The position numbers were made by a program, and so were the translations under genes. The notes below the pieces were generated by a model that made no database searches, had not been told where the DNA came from, and saw only the letters and a program-made list of their open reading frames with translations. A stretch of DNA of 49,120 nt from a virus: positions 1-49,120 of IMG/VR virus record IMGVR_UViG_3300037285_000249. The stretch is one strand, 5' to 3'. This document shows positions 1 to 7,795 of the stretch, piece by piece; the first letter of the stretch is position 1; every line of letters begins with the position of its first letter.

Positions 1-2
1 AC

Positions 3-86
3 GCTGCTACAAATGTATATACGTTCTACACGCAGGACGGTGGCACGACTTATTACGGCTTCTTAGCTGGGGCGGCAATGTCATGA
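3..86 (+). CDS. C-terminal end of a tail-fibre-like virion protein (partial)
   Basis: The window opens inside a gene. Frame 3 is open from the first base and ends at TGA 84-86, giving a 27-residue tail whose middle reads FYTQDGGTTYYGFLAGAAMS. Endings of the type YTxDGGTTYYGFxAG are familiar from large tail-fibre and baseplate-associated proteins of T4-like phages of marine bacteria. The stop overlaps the ATG of the next gene (ATGA), the usual spacing of coupled genes in this window. Only the last residues are visible, so the domain content of the whole protein is unknown; the call rests on the C-terminal motif and on the structural genes that follow. Confidence 0.6.
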   Translation, partial: AATNVYTFYTQDGGTTYYGFLAGAAMS

Positions 87-787
87 GTATTGCTAGAATG
101 CTGCAGATGGGCGCAGCTGGTGTTTCTGCTGGTGTTTCTGCTAGTGCTTATGAAGCCCCAAATAGTACAATCCTGAGTAGCTTTAGTAGTCCTGGTTCCG
201 TCCCAACCGGCCTAGCCTTTGACGGCACAAATCTCATTAGTTGTGACATTATTTCTGGCACAATCTACGTTCACTCAGGGGTCAGCAGTACAATCCTGAG
301 TAGCTTTAGTAGTCCTAGTTCCAACCCAACCGGCCTAGCCTTTGACGGTACAAATCTCATTAGTTGTGACTACGGTTCTAAAACAATCTACGTTCATTCT
401 GGCATCAGCAGTACAATCCTGAGTAGCTTTAGCAGTCCTAGTTCCGGCCCAACCAACCCAACCGGCCTAGCCTTTGACGGTACAAATCTCATTAGTTGTG
501 ACTACGGTTCTAAAACAATCTACGTTCATTCTGGCATCAGCCGTACAATCCTGAGTAGCTTTAGCAGTCCTAGTTCCGGCCGATTCGGCCTAGCCTTTGA
601 CGGTACAAATCTCATTAGTTGTGCCAACAATCTTGACACAATCTACGTTCACTCAGGGGTCAGCAGTACAATCCTGAGTAGCTTTAGCAGTCCTAGTTCC
701 GACCCAACCGGCCTAGCCTTTGACGGTACAAATCTCATTAGTTGTGACAACTATCTTGACACAATCTATAAGCATGGAAAAGGATAA
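83..787 (+). CDS. Repeat-containing tail adhesin-like protein
   Basis: This 234-residue protein has a short N-terminus rich in Ala, Gly and Ser (1-27) and then five tandem units of about 41 residues. Each unit contains TILSSFSSPSS, PTGLAFDGTNLISCD and TIYVHSG; the third is lengthened by a three-residue NPT insertion. Short GLAFDGTNL/TIYxH units resemble blade-type beta-propeller repeats (NHL/SMP-30-like) seen in secreted and phage adhesion proteins. The units are almost identical at DNA level, suggesting recent expansion or homogenisation. The start ATG overlaps the upstream stop, and tail-fibre assembly proteins follow, so a role as a receptor-binding or fibre component is likely. No catalytic motif is visible. 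The exact fold is inferred. Confidence 0.6.
   Translation: MSIARMLQMGAAGVSAGVSASAYEAPNSTILSSFSSPGSVPTGLAFDGTNLISCDIISGTIYVHSGVSSTILSSFSSPSSNPTGLAFDGTNLISCDYGSKTIYVHSGISSTILSSFSSPSSGPTNPTGLAFDGTNLISCDYGSKTIYVHSGISRTILSSFSSPSSGRFGLAFDGTNLISCANNLDTIYVHSGVSSTILSSFSSPSSDPTGLAFDGTNLISCDNYLDTIYKHGKG
164..787 (+). repeat. Five tandem ~123-bp coding repeats
   Basis: Units begin at 164, 287, 410, 542 and 665, with period 123, 123, 132 and 123 bases; the extra 9 bases in the third unit encode NPT. The phrases acaatcctgagtagcttta and ctagcctttgacgg recur almost unchanged. Changes concentrate in the linker codons around PSSNP and CDYGSK. All periods are multiples of three, so gain or loss of a unit keeps the frame. 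Confidence 0.9.
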
Positions 788-790
788 CAA

Positions 791-874
791 ATGACACTTA
801 TACTACACTCATTGCAGCCGAGGCTATTCCCGACAGCCGCCCAATTTGGAGAACCAAAATGTACATTAAAATAA
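791..874 (+). CDS. Possible 27-residue small ORF
   Basis: An ATG at 791 follows a good AAAAGGA ribosome-binding site (about 778-784) and encodes 27 residues beginning MTLILHSLQPRLFPTAAQF. It ends inside the start of the next gene. The ribosome-binding site and its spacing are the only support; no family is recognised and the peptide may not be made. Confidence 0.25.
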   Translation: MTLILHSLQPRLFPTAAQFGEPKCTLK

Positions 875-1353
875 TCGGCGAAACTGCGCACCCATACAGT
901 CTCAAGGACTTACGTAAGGACAACCCTCAAACAAGTTTCCCGCATGATATTCCTGACAACATTCTAGCTTCATATGATGTGTTTCCTACCCGCAATATGG
1001 AACGCCCCAAGATTGACGCCAATCAGCGAGCCACACTGTCCGAGAGTTTCACGCAGGTTGATGGCGAATGGGTGCGGGAATGGACAGTGCGGACGCTGAC
1101 ACAAGACGAGGTGCGCGCTGGAATGGTATGCACCAGATTGCAAGGCCGATTGGCTCTGGGCAGGGTTGAGATTGACCGCCTCGACGCCTTCATTAATGGA
1201 TTTCCGAATAGCTGGGCATTGCGGCAGATCGTAGACAATTCGGTAAACTGGCGGCGCACCAGTCAGGATATGGAGATGCTAGCACACGCGCTTGACTACA
1301 GCCCTACCCAGATGGATGAGGCTTTCATCCGCGCCATGGCGATTGAAATATGA
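859..1353 (+). CDS. Tail-fibre assembly-type protein (N-terminal part of the usual protein)
   Basis: The 164-residue product opens MYIKIIGETAHPYSLKDLR and continues with SFPHDIPDNILASYDVFPT. This is the layout of phage proteins encoded just after tail fibres and annotated as fibre-assembly/chaperone-like, where a YSLxxLRxDNPxxSFP segment is followed by a VYPV..ERP segment and a QVDGxWxxxW strand. The start is supported by GGAG eight bases upstream. The gene ends in an ATGA overlap with a 47-residue ORF carrying the rest of the familiar C-terminus. Base composition is clearly richer in G and C than in the flanking genes, which suggests acquisition together with the adhesin. A role in folding or trimerising the preceding adhesin is inferred. 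Confidence 0.55.
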   Translation: MYIKIIGETAHPYSLKDLRKDNPQTSFPHDIPDNILASYDVFPTRNMERPKIDANQRATLSESFTQVDGEWVREWTVRTLTQDEVRAGMVCTRLQGRLALGRVEIDRLDAFINGFPNSWALRQIVDNSVNWRRTSQDMEMLAHALDYSPTQMDEAFIRAMAIEI

Positions 1354-1493
1354 CCAATCCCGCAAAGCGCATGATGATGACTCTAAGCGACACCACAATG
1401 GGCGAGGCCATGACAACCTACCGCCAAGCCCTGCGTGACATACCAAATCAGGATGGGTTTCCGTTTGATGTTGTGTGGCCTACTATATCTTAA
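1350..1493 (+). CDS. Small tail-fibre assembly protein, C-terminal-type
   Basis: This 47-residue ORF starts at the ATGA overlap with the preceding gene and ends at TAA 1491-1493. Its second half contains TTYRQALRDIPNQDGF followed by PFDVVWP. That closely matches the YRQALRDxPxQxGFPxxVxWP ending of phage tail-fibre assembly/chaperone proteins, where it usually closes a longer protein. Here it is a separate, translationally coupled ORF. Either the family member is naturally split, or the two ORFs were once one and were separated by a small change. The peptide motif makes the assignment fairly sure despite the short length. Confidence 0.6.
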   Translation: MTNPAKRMMMTLSDTTMGEAMTTYRQALRDIPNQDGFPFDVVWPTIS

Positions 1494-1532
1494 TGTGAGT
1501 ACCAGGACAATTTTTAATAGTATTTTCAACAG

Positions 1533-1539
1533 CTAAATA
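1533..1539 (+). promoter_or_regulatory. T4-type late promoter box (CTAAATA)
   Basis: CTAAATA at 1533-1539 resembles the T4 late box TATAAATA. Counting from the T4 geometry, transcription would start near 1545, ahead of AGAAGG and the TTG start at 1562. The same box type recurs before other genes in the window. Confidence 0.5.
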
Positions 1540-1561
1540 CTACAAACAAGAAGGTAACACA

Positions 1562-2137
1562 TTGGATCATTTGAAATTACATGTACAAGGCCACGTTGAG
1601 ATAACAGACGTGGACACAGGCGAAGTTATTATGAATCGCCGCAATGCCATTCATCGTGAAAACATGAGTGCTGCAATTGCCAGTTCAATGACAAATACAA
1701 CATACAGTGATGGACGCGCCGGATTTATTAAAAATATAGTTTTTGGAAACAGTGGAGTAGTAGTTGACGGTAATGGTAATATAACGTATAATACGGTTAA
1801 TGTCACAGACGTCACGGCTGAATTACACAATCAAACATATTTAAAATTAGTAGACAACACTGTCGATGTTGATCCTGATAACCACACCACAATGGTACAC
1901 ACTGGTGGAAAACCATTCAGTGATATAATTATCACCAGCACACTTGACTATGGCGAGCCTGCAACACAGGATGCCTTGGACGATACAGCCGACCAAGAAG
2001 GCGATTTTGTATTCGACGAGATTGGTTTGGTGTCCCAACAAGGTAGATTACTTACACATTTAATTTTTCATCCTGTGCAAAAAAGCGCAAATAGAAAAAT
2101 TCAAATAGTATATACCGTCAGAATATCAGTAGGATAA
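1562..2137 (+). CDS. Virion structural protein, T4-like phage type
   Basis: The product is 191 residues if the TTG at 1562 is used; AGAAGG lies about nine bases upstream and no ATG comes before the conserved part. It opens with a beta-rich segment HVEITDVDTGEVIMNRRNAI, followed by IHRENMSAAIASSM and KNIVFGNSG. Proteins with this opening (V.I.D..TGEV...KxNAIH..NM...IA) are common among tail/baseplate structural genes of T4-like phages, and the C-terminus ends in strands suited to a virion protein. It lies in a run with two other structural genes. The exact position in the particle is unknown. Confidence 0.55.
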   Translation: MDHLKLHVQGHVEITDVDTGEVIMNRRNAIHRENMSAAIASSMTNTTYSDGRAGFIKNIVFGNSGVVVDGNGNITYNTVNVTDVTAELHNQTYLKLVDNTVDVDPDNHTTMVHTGGKPFSDIIITSTLDYGEPATQDALDDTADQEGDFVFDEIGLVSQQGRLLTHLIFHPVQKSANRKIQIVYTVRISVG

Positions 2138-2141
2138 AATA

Positions 2142-3200
2142 ATGGCATATACCATAGATTACACAAACGGCAACAAAACAGCAATTACAGTTGTAAATTC
2201 CAAGATAAACACCAGCACTGATTTGGGGCTAGTAGGCCAAGGCTACAACAACTTTGGTGAAGTTATTGCTGAAGACTTGCTCCACCTGATGGAGCATTTT
2301 GCAAACGACACTGCACCCAGCAAGCCTGTGGAAGGACAAATTTGGTACGATTCATCTGTAAATGCTTTAAAGTATTTTGATGAAACCATTGCCAATTCCG
2401 GAAACTGGAAACCAATTGCCAGCATGACATATCAGAGTACAGCCCCCACCACTGTTGGTGAAACTGACGGTCATTTTTGGCTTGACAGTGACACAGGACT
2501 ATTGCACATTTATTACAATGGATCATGGATTGCAATCAGTGATGTTGTGGGTGATACTCGTGTAATTGCCCGGACACGTTATGACACCGATGATGCAACT
2601 CACCGTACATTGGAATTTATAGTTGCTGGTAAAATTGTTAGTATTACAGGTAGTGACAGTGTATCTTGGGCACCACAAAACTCTGGAACAAACACAGAAT
2701 ATTTAGAAGATGGCGTGACATTGTTGAACACAGAATTTCCAACTATCACGCAAGGTATTAACTTGAACACTGCTGACGATTACTTTTTCTCAGGCACAGC
2801 AACCAGTGCATTATATGCTGACTTGGCAGAACGTTATTCAGCTGATGCTGTTTATGGTTATGGGCACGTTGTAAAAATCGGCGGTGTAAAAGAAATTACA
2901 CAAACAACATCAGCATATTGCACAGATGTATTTGGTATCATATCAGACAAACCAGCATTTGCGATGAACAGTGGCGCTGGTCCAAATGCGACGCACCCTT
3001 ATGTGGCGTTGGCAGGACGAGTACCAATCAAAGTTATCGGTACAATTAACAAAGGTGAACGATTGGTATCCAGCGATGTAGCTGGCCATGCACAAGCAGC
3101 AAGCTTGGATGCAGATAGCCGTGCTGTTATTGGTCGTGCGTTGGAAAATAAAATCAATGAGGTCGCCGGACACATTGAGGCAGTGGTGGGAACCAAGTAA
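2142..3200 (+). CDS. Tail-fibre-like structural protein
   Basis: This 352-residue protein starts MAYTIDYTNGNKTAITV. Residues about 30-130 contain two structural-protein phrases, PVEGQIWYDSSVNALKYF and DGHFWLDSDTGLLHIYYNG, widespread in fibre proteins of T4-like marine phages. From about 220 it has ATSALYADLAERY, then VFGIISDKPAF and VALAGRVPIKVIG, a C-terminal domain typical of fibre proteins and similar to autoproteolytic or chaperone-type fibre tips. AGGATAA overlapping the previous stop provides the ribosome-binding site. The next gene starts at the base after the stop, so the three structural genes look co-transcribed. Whether the C-terminus is cleaved cannot be seen. Confidence 0.65.
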   Translation: MAYTIDYTNGNKTAITVVNSKINTSTDLGLVGQGYNNFGEVIAEDLLHLMEHFANDTAPSKPVEGQIWYDSSVNALKYFDETIANSGNWKPIASMTYQSTAPTTVGETDGHFWLDSDTGLLHIYYNGSWIAISDVVGDTRVIARTRYDTDDATHRTLEFIVAGKIVSITGSDSVSWAPQNSGTNTEYLEDGVTLLNTEFPTITQGINLNTADDYFFSGTATSALYADLAERYSADAVYGYGHVVKIGGVKEITQTTSAYCTDVFGIISDKPAFAMNSGAGPNATHPYVALAGRVPIKVIGTINKGERLVSSDVAGHAQAASLDADSRAVIGRALENKINEVAGHIEAVVGTK

Positions 3201-4682
3201 GTGTCACTAATTGCAGGTAACCTTATTGAGATTGCAGACTACAATGTTTTAGCGTTGGAGATTAACCGTCTGTTCAGCGATAACACTGTGAATCTTGTGT
3301 GGTCCACCAGCAATGTGATTTTAGATGATGTTGTGGACGGTGCTGGTGAATCAGCCAACGCAACCAGAACACTAACCCCTGAGCCTGCCGCCACTGATTT
3401 TTTAGTGGTCAGCGTGGCTGGATTAACTTTAACAGCCAGTGTAGATTATACAGTGTCAACCGACACAATTACATATTTAGACCCACTACCAGCCGATGCT
3501 GAGTTAAAGGTTTGGAACAGAACAGCCCACAGATATGGTTGGGGCCAACTGGCAAGTGTTTATCCTGTGACTGTGGGTGAATTAATTTTAGCTGATGAAG
3601 CCACATTGCAGGCATATTTGCAAGCAAACTTCAACAATTTACTTGACAAAGTAAACATCATGGAAGTTCACATTGGCGGCCCAACAGCATTGACTCGTGT
3701 TACATCAAATGACTTGATATATGCAGCTGATACTATTTTGGTTGACAGCACTGTCACAGATGATGTTGTTGCTGGTGAAAATTATTGGTTAAATGACTTG
3801 GCCACTGTATATGCAGATGTATTGGCGTTCACTCGTACATATGATTGGAACAATGAATTAATTGGTGAAATGCAACACTCGTGGGAAACATATGACGATT
3901 TCCGATATTTTTTCAACTCTGGTAATGAAATTCGTGCCAGTCTCAGCATGACTGGCAACACATCAAATCAAGGCTACAACAACTGGAGTCAAGTATGCAA
4001 CACAATGGGTACATTGTCAATTAATTATGCAACCAGCTTTCAATCCGGTTCGGGCGGTGAATCTGCAGATCTTGGTGCATATGACCTGACAACTGAATGG
4101 CAGACTGTGTTTACATCAGGCTCACCACAATTTCCAACCAATGAAGCAGGCGAATACAACGATCCTGGCAACACATCAGACGAATATGGCGTATATGCAG
4201 ATCAGGTTATTTTGTGGGAGGCGCGTATCGTTGAAGATGCACCAGCCACAGGAAACATTGCTCTGGAAATTCGTGTGACACTGAATGACAGCGCTCTCAA
4301 TGTTATCACCACTGGAACAACCACATATCGCGGCAGTTATTTGCTGGCTGATGATATTACTGACAACTCCGCAGTGTTTAGTCAAACAACACGGGTGCCC
4401 ATCTTTGTTAACACTAACCCATTCGACACCACGGCCACAGTTGATATCACCAACATCACTCAAGATACTGCGGCAGTGGTAACTATAGCCAACACCAGTG
4501 TGCTGACTGACGGCAGTCTAGTAACCATAACTGGGGTGATTGGGATGACGCAAGTTAACGACTTGGAATTCAACATCAATATTATTGATGCCACAACCTT
4601 TGAGTTGGTGGGTACTGACAGCACAGCATACACCGCTTATGACAGTGGCGGCGTGATGACGTATCCCACAGACGATACGTAA
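3201..4682 (+). CDS. Virion structural protein with E1-FCCH-like C-terminal repeat
   Basis: A 493-residue protein starting at GTG immediately after the previous stop. The N-terminus, AGNLIEIADYNVLALEINRLF and later HRYGWGQLASVYPV, follows the pattern of T4-like phage structural proteins with an ADYN...GYGQ opening. The C-terminal 80 residues contain TVDITNITQDTAAVVTIA, VTITGVIGMTQVND and FELVGTDSTAYTAYDSGG. That last phrase is a repeat found in many phage structural proteins and resembles the FCCH domain of ubiquitin-activating enzyme E1. The central part is rich in Thr, Asn and Asp and has no recognised domain. A fibre or baseplate role is likely from context. Confidence 0.6.
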   Translation: MSLIAGNLIEIADYNVLALEINRLFSDNTVNLVWSTSNVILDDVVDGAGESANATRTLTPEPAATDFLVVSVAGLTLTASVDYTVSTDTITYLDPLPADAELKVWNRTAHRYGWGQLASVYPVTVGELILADEATLQAYLQANFNNLLDKVNIMEVHIGGPTALTRVTSNDLIYAADTILVDSTVTDDVVAGENYWLNDLATVYADVLAFTRTYDWNNELIGEMQHSWETYDDFRYFFNSGNEIRASLSMTGNTSNQGYNNWSQVCNTMGTLSINYATSFQSGSGGESADLGAYDLTTEWQTVFTSGSPQFPTNEAGEYNDPGNTSDEYGVYADQVILWEARIVEDAPATGNIALEIRVTLNDSALNVITTGTTTYRGSYLLADDITDNSAVFSQTTRVPIFVNTNPFDTTATVDITNITQDTAAVVTIANTSVLTDGSLVTITGVIGMTQVNDLEFNINIIDATTFELVGTDSTAYTAYDSGGVMTYPTDDT

Positions 4683-4696
4683 CCCACAGAAAACGC

Positions 4697-4725
4697 TTGA
4701 CATTTTAAGGATATATACGTATACT
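4697..4725 (+). promoter_or_regulatory. Sigma70-type promoter
   Basis: TTGACA (4697-4702) and TATACT (4720-4725) are separated by exactly 17 bases, an almost consensus bacterial sigma70 promoter. It lies in the only sizeable gap of this region, 27 bases before the next ATG, and would start the downstream plus-strand operon independently of the late structural genes. Confidence 0.75.
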
Positions 4726-4751
4726 ACAAAGGTATAACCAAAGGATCTATC

Positions 4752-5099
4752 ATGGATGAACGACTTGAGAAGGCGTTGGCTTTCTCCAACTACCGCATTA
4801 CAATTGAAAACAAACGTATAGCACTCAAACGCAGATTTGAAACCATGTTGGTAGTACACCACAACAATGGACAATTTACAGCTGACGCAGTAACTATTAG
4901 TTTTGTAACAGCTATGATTGCTGAAGGCAACACAGATATGGTATTACTTGATCAAAAAAATATGCCGGTGTCAATTGACGATGCAGACACATTTAAAACC
5001 ATGTTACTTGAAGCATACTATACAGCAACCAACGAATATGCCAGTGAAATGAAAAAACTTTCGCAGGCGCGTGACGTTAAGAAGGCAATGGACTGGTAA
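4752..5099 (+). CDS. Conserved small phage protein of unknown function
   Basis: The 115-residue product has a coiled-coil-like, charged N-terminus (LEKALAFSNYRITIENKRIA), a middle with LVVHHNNGQFTADAVTISFV, and a helical C-terminus. The pattern xxLxxALxFSNYxxTxxNxxxxL followed by YxNGGQFT is, to my recollection, shared by proteins of T4-like phages of marine bacteria; none has a known function. It is the first gene after a near-consensus sigma70 promoter and its stop overlaps the next start (TAATG). It may therefore be expressed earlier than the structural genes. No catalytic or metal-binding motif is visible. Confidence 0.55.
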   Translation: MDERLEKALAFSNYRITIENKRIALKRRFETMLVVHHNNGQFTADAVTISFVTAMIAEGNTDMVLLDQKNMPVSIDDADTFKTMLLEAYYTATNEYASEMKKLSQARDVKKAMDW

Positions 5100-5989
5100 T
5101 GACCACAGGCGTAGTATTTTTTGCATACAACACTGGTCAAATAGATTATCTCAAACTGGCTGTGGTAGCTGGGCGGTATGTGCGTCGTCATATGCCTGGT
5201 CGTGAAATATGTTTGATAACTGACCAAGGATCATGGGATTGGTTCAGTGCAAGTGCATTGGGCGCAATGGCTGAAGAATTATTTGATGATGTAGTGTTGC
5301 TGGCGCCGGACCCCACGCCAAACAAGCGCCAACATCGTGATTCACCATATACACGCTTTATCAGTGACTTCAAGAATGGCAATAAGCATTTGGTATTTGA
5401 TCATTCACCATATGATCAGACGCTGCTGTTGGACACAGACTACATTGTGCAAAACAATTCCTTGGATTATGTGTTTGCATCAGATTCAGCTGTGACCATG
5501 TTTGATACAGCTGAATCACTAAATGGCAATCCACCAGCAGCACCACAACAATATCTCAGCAATCAAGGGGTGCCAATGTTGTGGAGCACCGCTGTGTATT
5601 TCAACAAGCATGACCCTGTAACCAAGATGTTTTTTGATATGTGGTCGCACGTCAGAGACAACTATGAATTTTATCAATTTTTGTATGGCTTTCCGGGCAC
5701 ACTGTTCCGCACAGACTTCTGTGTGAGCATCGCAGTCCACTTACTCAATGGACAAGGCACTGGCGGACTAATTGACAGCTTTTCCAGACCTATGATCAAC
5801 ATGAGTCAATTAGACGATATTGTGAAAATCAACAACGCAGATGAATGGGTATACTCTATTACTGATCAAGCTGAAACTTGGAAATCATCGCTGACTTCCA
5901 TCAAGAACGAAAACGTACATGTTATGAACAAACGTGCCCTGGATCGAAACTTCAACGACATTATAGCAGCATTGGACAACACTGTATGA
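5099..5989 (+). CDS. GT-A-type glycosyltransferase
   Basis: The 296-residue protein has the plan of a GT-A-fold glycosyltransferase: an N-terminal strand MTTGVVFFAYNTG, a nucleotide-binding half with REICLITDQGSWDW, and TLLLDTDYIV, whose D112-x-D114 is the DXD motif that holds the metal and the sugar nucleotide. The following part (STAVYFNKHDPVTKMFF, FRTDFCVSIAVHLL) fits the acceptor half. Donor and acceptor cannot be deduced. It is coupled at both ends (TAATG upstream, ATGA downstream). The next gene looks like a diverged relative that lacks the DXD. Confidence 0.7.
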   Translation: MTTGVVFFAYNTGQIDYLKLAVVAGRYVRRHMPGREICLITDQGSWDWFSASALGAMAEELFDDVVLLAPDPTPNKRQHRDSPYTRFISDFKNGNKHLVFDHSPYDQTLLLDTDYIVQNNSLDYVFASDSAVTMFDTAESLNGNPPAAPQQYLSNQGVPMLWSTAVYFNKHDPVTKMFFDMWSHVRDNYEFYQFLYGFPGTLFRTDFCVSIAVHLLNGQGTGGLIDSFSRPMINMSQLDDIVKINNADEWVYSITDQAETWKSSLTSIKNENVHVMNKRALDRNFNDIIAALDNTV

Positions 5990-6846
5990 CACAGGGATAT
6001 ATATTTCTTGGAGTGGATGACGTAAATAAAACCATGAATATTGAATGTGCATATGCGCTGAGTTTAAGTCTCAAACTAGCAGACCCCACCAGAGAAACTT
6101 GTGTGGTGGTGCATAAATTTGCGCATGTTCCAATAAAATATGAAGCTGGATTTGACTATATTGTAGAGTTACCATTTGACCGATCAGATGTCAATCACCA
6201 TAATATTTTTATCGATTTTTGGCAACTATACTACTGCACACCATTTGATGACACTATGTTTGTTAACACATACTCTTTGGCCATTGACAACATCCAAAGT
6301 TTATGGGAAGTTGTCAATATTGACAGTTTGGTGTTTGCCAGTGCTGCTGACTTTCGTGGTGATGGCACAGTGGATATTGCGAATTTCACACCACAGCACA
6401 GAAACAAAATTCCCAGCTTTGACACAGACATGGTTTATTTCCGTAAAGATCAAAGGCCCAGTGAGTTTTTTAAAATGGCTGATCCAGTGTTCAAAAACTG
6501 GCGGGCGGTGTTTCGCAGCCACTTACCAGAATACAGCGTAGCTGACTTTGATTTTACACTGATGGTGAATTTGGTGTCACAGATGTTGGGAGAAACATAT
6601 GCCCGACCTGAATATTTTGATTACACTGATTTGGCCTTGAACTTCTTATATGATCCAGATTCACAGCAACAAATCGACTGGTTAAATAGTATTAATATAT
6701 GGGTGACAGATGATATTGATGTTAAAATAAACAATCATCGCCAAACAGGTATTTTTTATTATCATGATCCCAGTATCATGACCCCAGACATTCTAAGGAA
6801 ATTGCATGACCGTTACCGCGCAGCCACGACAAAACTCATCGAATAA
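5986..6846 (+). CDS. Glycosyltransferase-like protein lacking the DXD
   Basis: The start at 5986 overlaps the preceding TGA and gives 286 residues, opening MTQGYIFLGVDDVNKTMN. The arrangement follows the neighbouring glycosyltransferase: an N-terminal strand, a TCVVVHKFAHV stretch, and at the DXD position TPFDDTMFVNTYSLAI, aligning with SPYDQTLLLDTDYIV of the upstream gene. The DTD is replaced by NTY, so metal-dependent transfer is doubtful. It may be a partner subunit, a binding protein, or an enzyme with a different mechanism. The relation to the upstream gene is a reading by eye and is moderately sure. The gene overlaps the next by 41 bases. Confidence 0.5.
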   Translation: MTQGYIFLGVDDVNKTMNIECAYALSLSLKLADPTRETCVVVHKFAHVPIKYEAGFDYIVELPFDRSDVNHHNIFIDFWQLYYCTPFDDTMFVNTYSLAIDNIQSLWEVVNIDSLVFASAADFRGDGTVDIANFTPQHRNKIPSFDTDMVYFRKDQRPSEFFKMADPVFKNWRAVFRSHLPEYSVADFDFTLMVNLVSQMLGETYARPEYFDYTDLALNFLYDPDSQQQIDWLNSINIWVTDDIDVKINNHRQTGIFYYHDPSIMTPDILRKLHDRYRAATTKLIE

Positions 6847-7795
6847 ACCCAGTTACGTTTATTATGATGACTGGACTGGTGAGATTATATCAGTGGGACA
6901 CAGTATTCGTAATGATTGCCCAGCCCCATTTTTTAAATGTGATGATGCAGACGCCAATGATATTATCAGTGGTGTAAAATCTGATAAAAACTATCTAGTC
7001 AGTGTGGGCACAGATAATCAAGCCGGTCTGGTTATGAAATCCAAGTATTTTCGCTTGTCTGAAAAAGAGCACAAGTTGCATTTGATTTCAGAAACACCAT
7101 TGCACACATGGGACATTCGTGCTATAGTATACACAACACATGCTATGCTAGTGATTGAAATAAATCAGGAGATGGTATCAAGACTGGTGGCAGATCACAT
7201 GCGCAGTACAGTATCTTTGTCCAAAGATATTGACTTTAAGTTTTATATCATACGTAAAAATAGACCTGATTGCTTGCTCAAAGTAGTGAATATAAATGTC
7301 ACGGAATTAGTTAAAACAGGGTCAATAGCAACTGCTATTGATGATGTTCATGCGTTTGCTGGTTTAACAGACATTGCAATTATGACTTGTCGTTACTTTG
7401 AGCATTATTATGCTGATGTAACCACTGCTGAGTATGTGGGCAAGTCCACTGAAGCAGTACATATTGACAATGACAACAAATGGCAAACTGTGTCAGTAAA
7501 TCAAGCTGGTCATTTGGAACTTGTGCAAACTGGCAATATACTTGAGATCACCAGCGTTGTGGATGCACAAAAATTGACCGCGGTGGGCATGCATCACCGC
7601 CATATGAATTTCTATATAGTAGGTGACACACCAGATAAGTATCATGCACAAATGTCCATAGACATATCCAAGTTACGCATGGGCAAACCGACCAAAATTA
7701 TAATCGACTTTGATATCATGGATATGAATATCATATACCAACATCAACAACTAAAAGTCAATAAAAGGGCCATATATGACACTGACACCAATTAA
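6806..7795 (+). CDS. Unknown protein, possible virion component
   Basis: The 329-residue product starts at an ATG seven bases after AAGGA, inside the end of the previous gene. Its N-terminus, KPSYVYYDDWTGEIISVG, followed by a DADANDIISGVKSDKNYLV segment, resembles proteins of unknown function in T4-like marine phages that start with SYVYYxKWTGxIxSVG. The rest alternates short beta strands (HKLHLISETPLHTWDIRAIV, LVIEINQEMV, HLELVQTGNILEITSV), as in virion or carbohydrate-binding proteins. No catalytic motif is visible. Its place between glycosyltransferase-like genes would suit a decorated structural protein, but that is inference. Confidence 0.45.
   Translation: MTVTAQPRQNSSNKPSYVYYDDWTGEIISVGHSIRNDCPAPFFKCDDADANDIISGVKSDKNYLVSVGTDNQAGLVMKSKYFRLSEKEHKLHLISETPLHTWDIRAIVYTTHAMLVIEINQEMVSRLVADHMRSTVSLSKDIDFKFYIIRKNRPDCLLKVVNINVTELVKTGSIATAIDDVHAFAGLTDIAIMTCRYFEHYYADVTTAEYVGKSTEAVHIDNDNKWQTVSVNQAGHLELVQTGNILEITSVVDAQKLTAVGMHHRHMNFYIVGDTPDKYHAQMSIDISKLRMGKPTKIIIDFDIMDMNIIYQHQQLKVNKRAIYDTDTN

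Noticed and set aside
164-787. CRISPR array or diversity-generating-retroelement variable region
   Set aside because: The repeats are in frame within one ORF, have no unique spacers, and no reverse transcriptase or template repeat is visible in the window.
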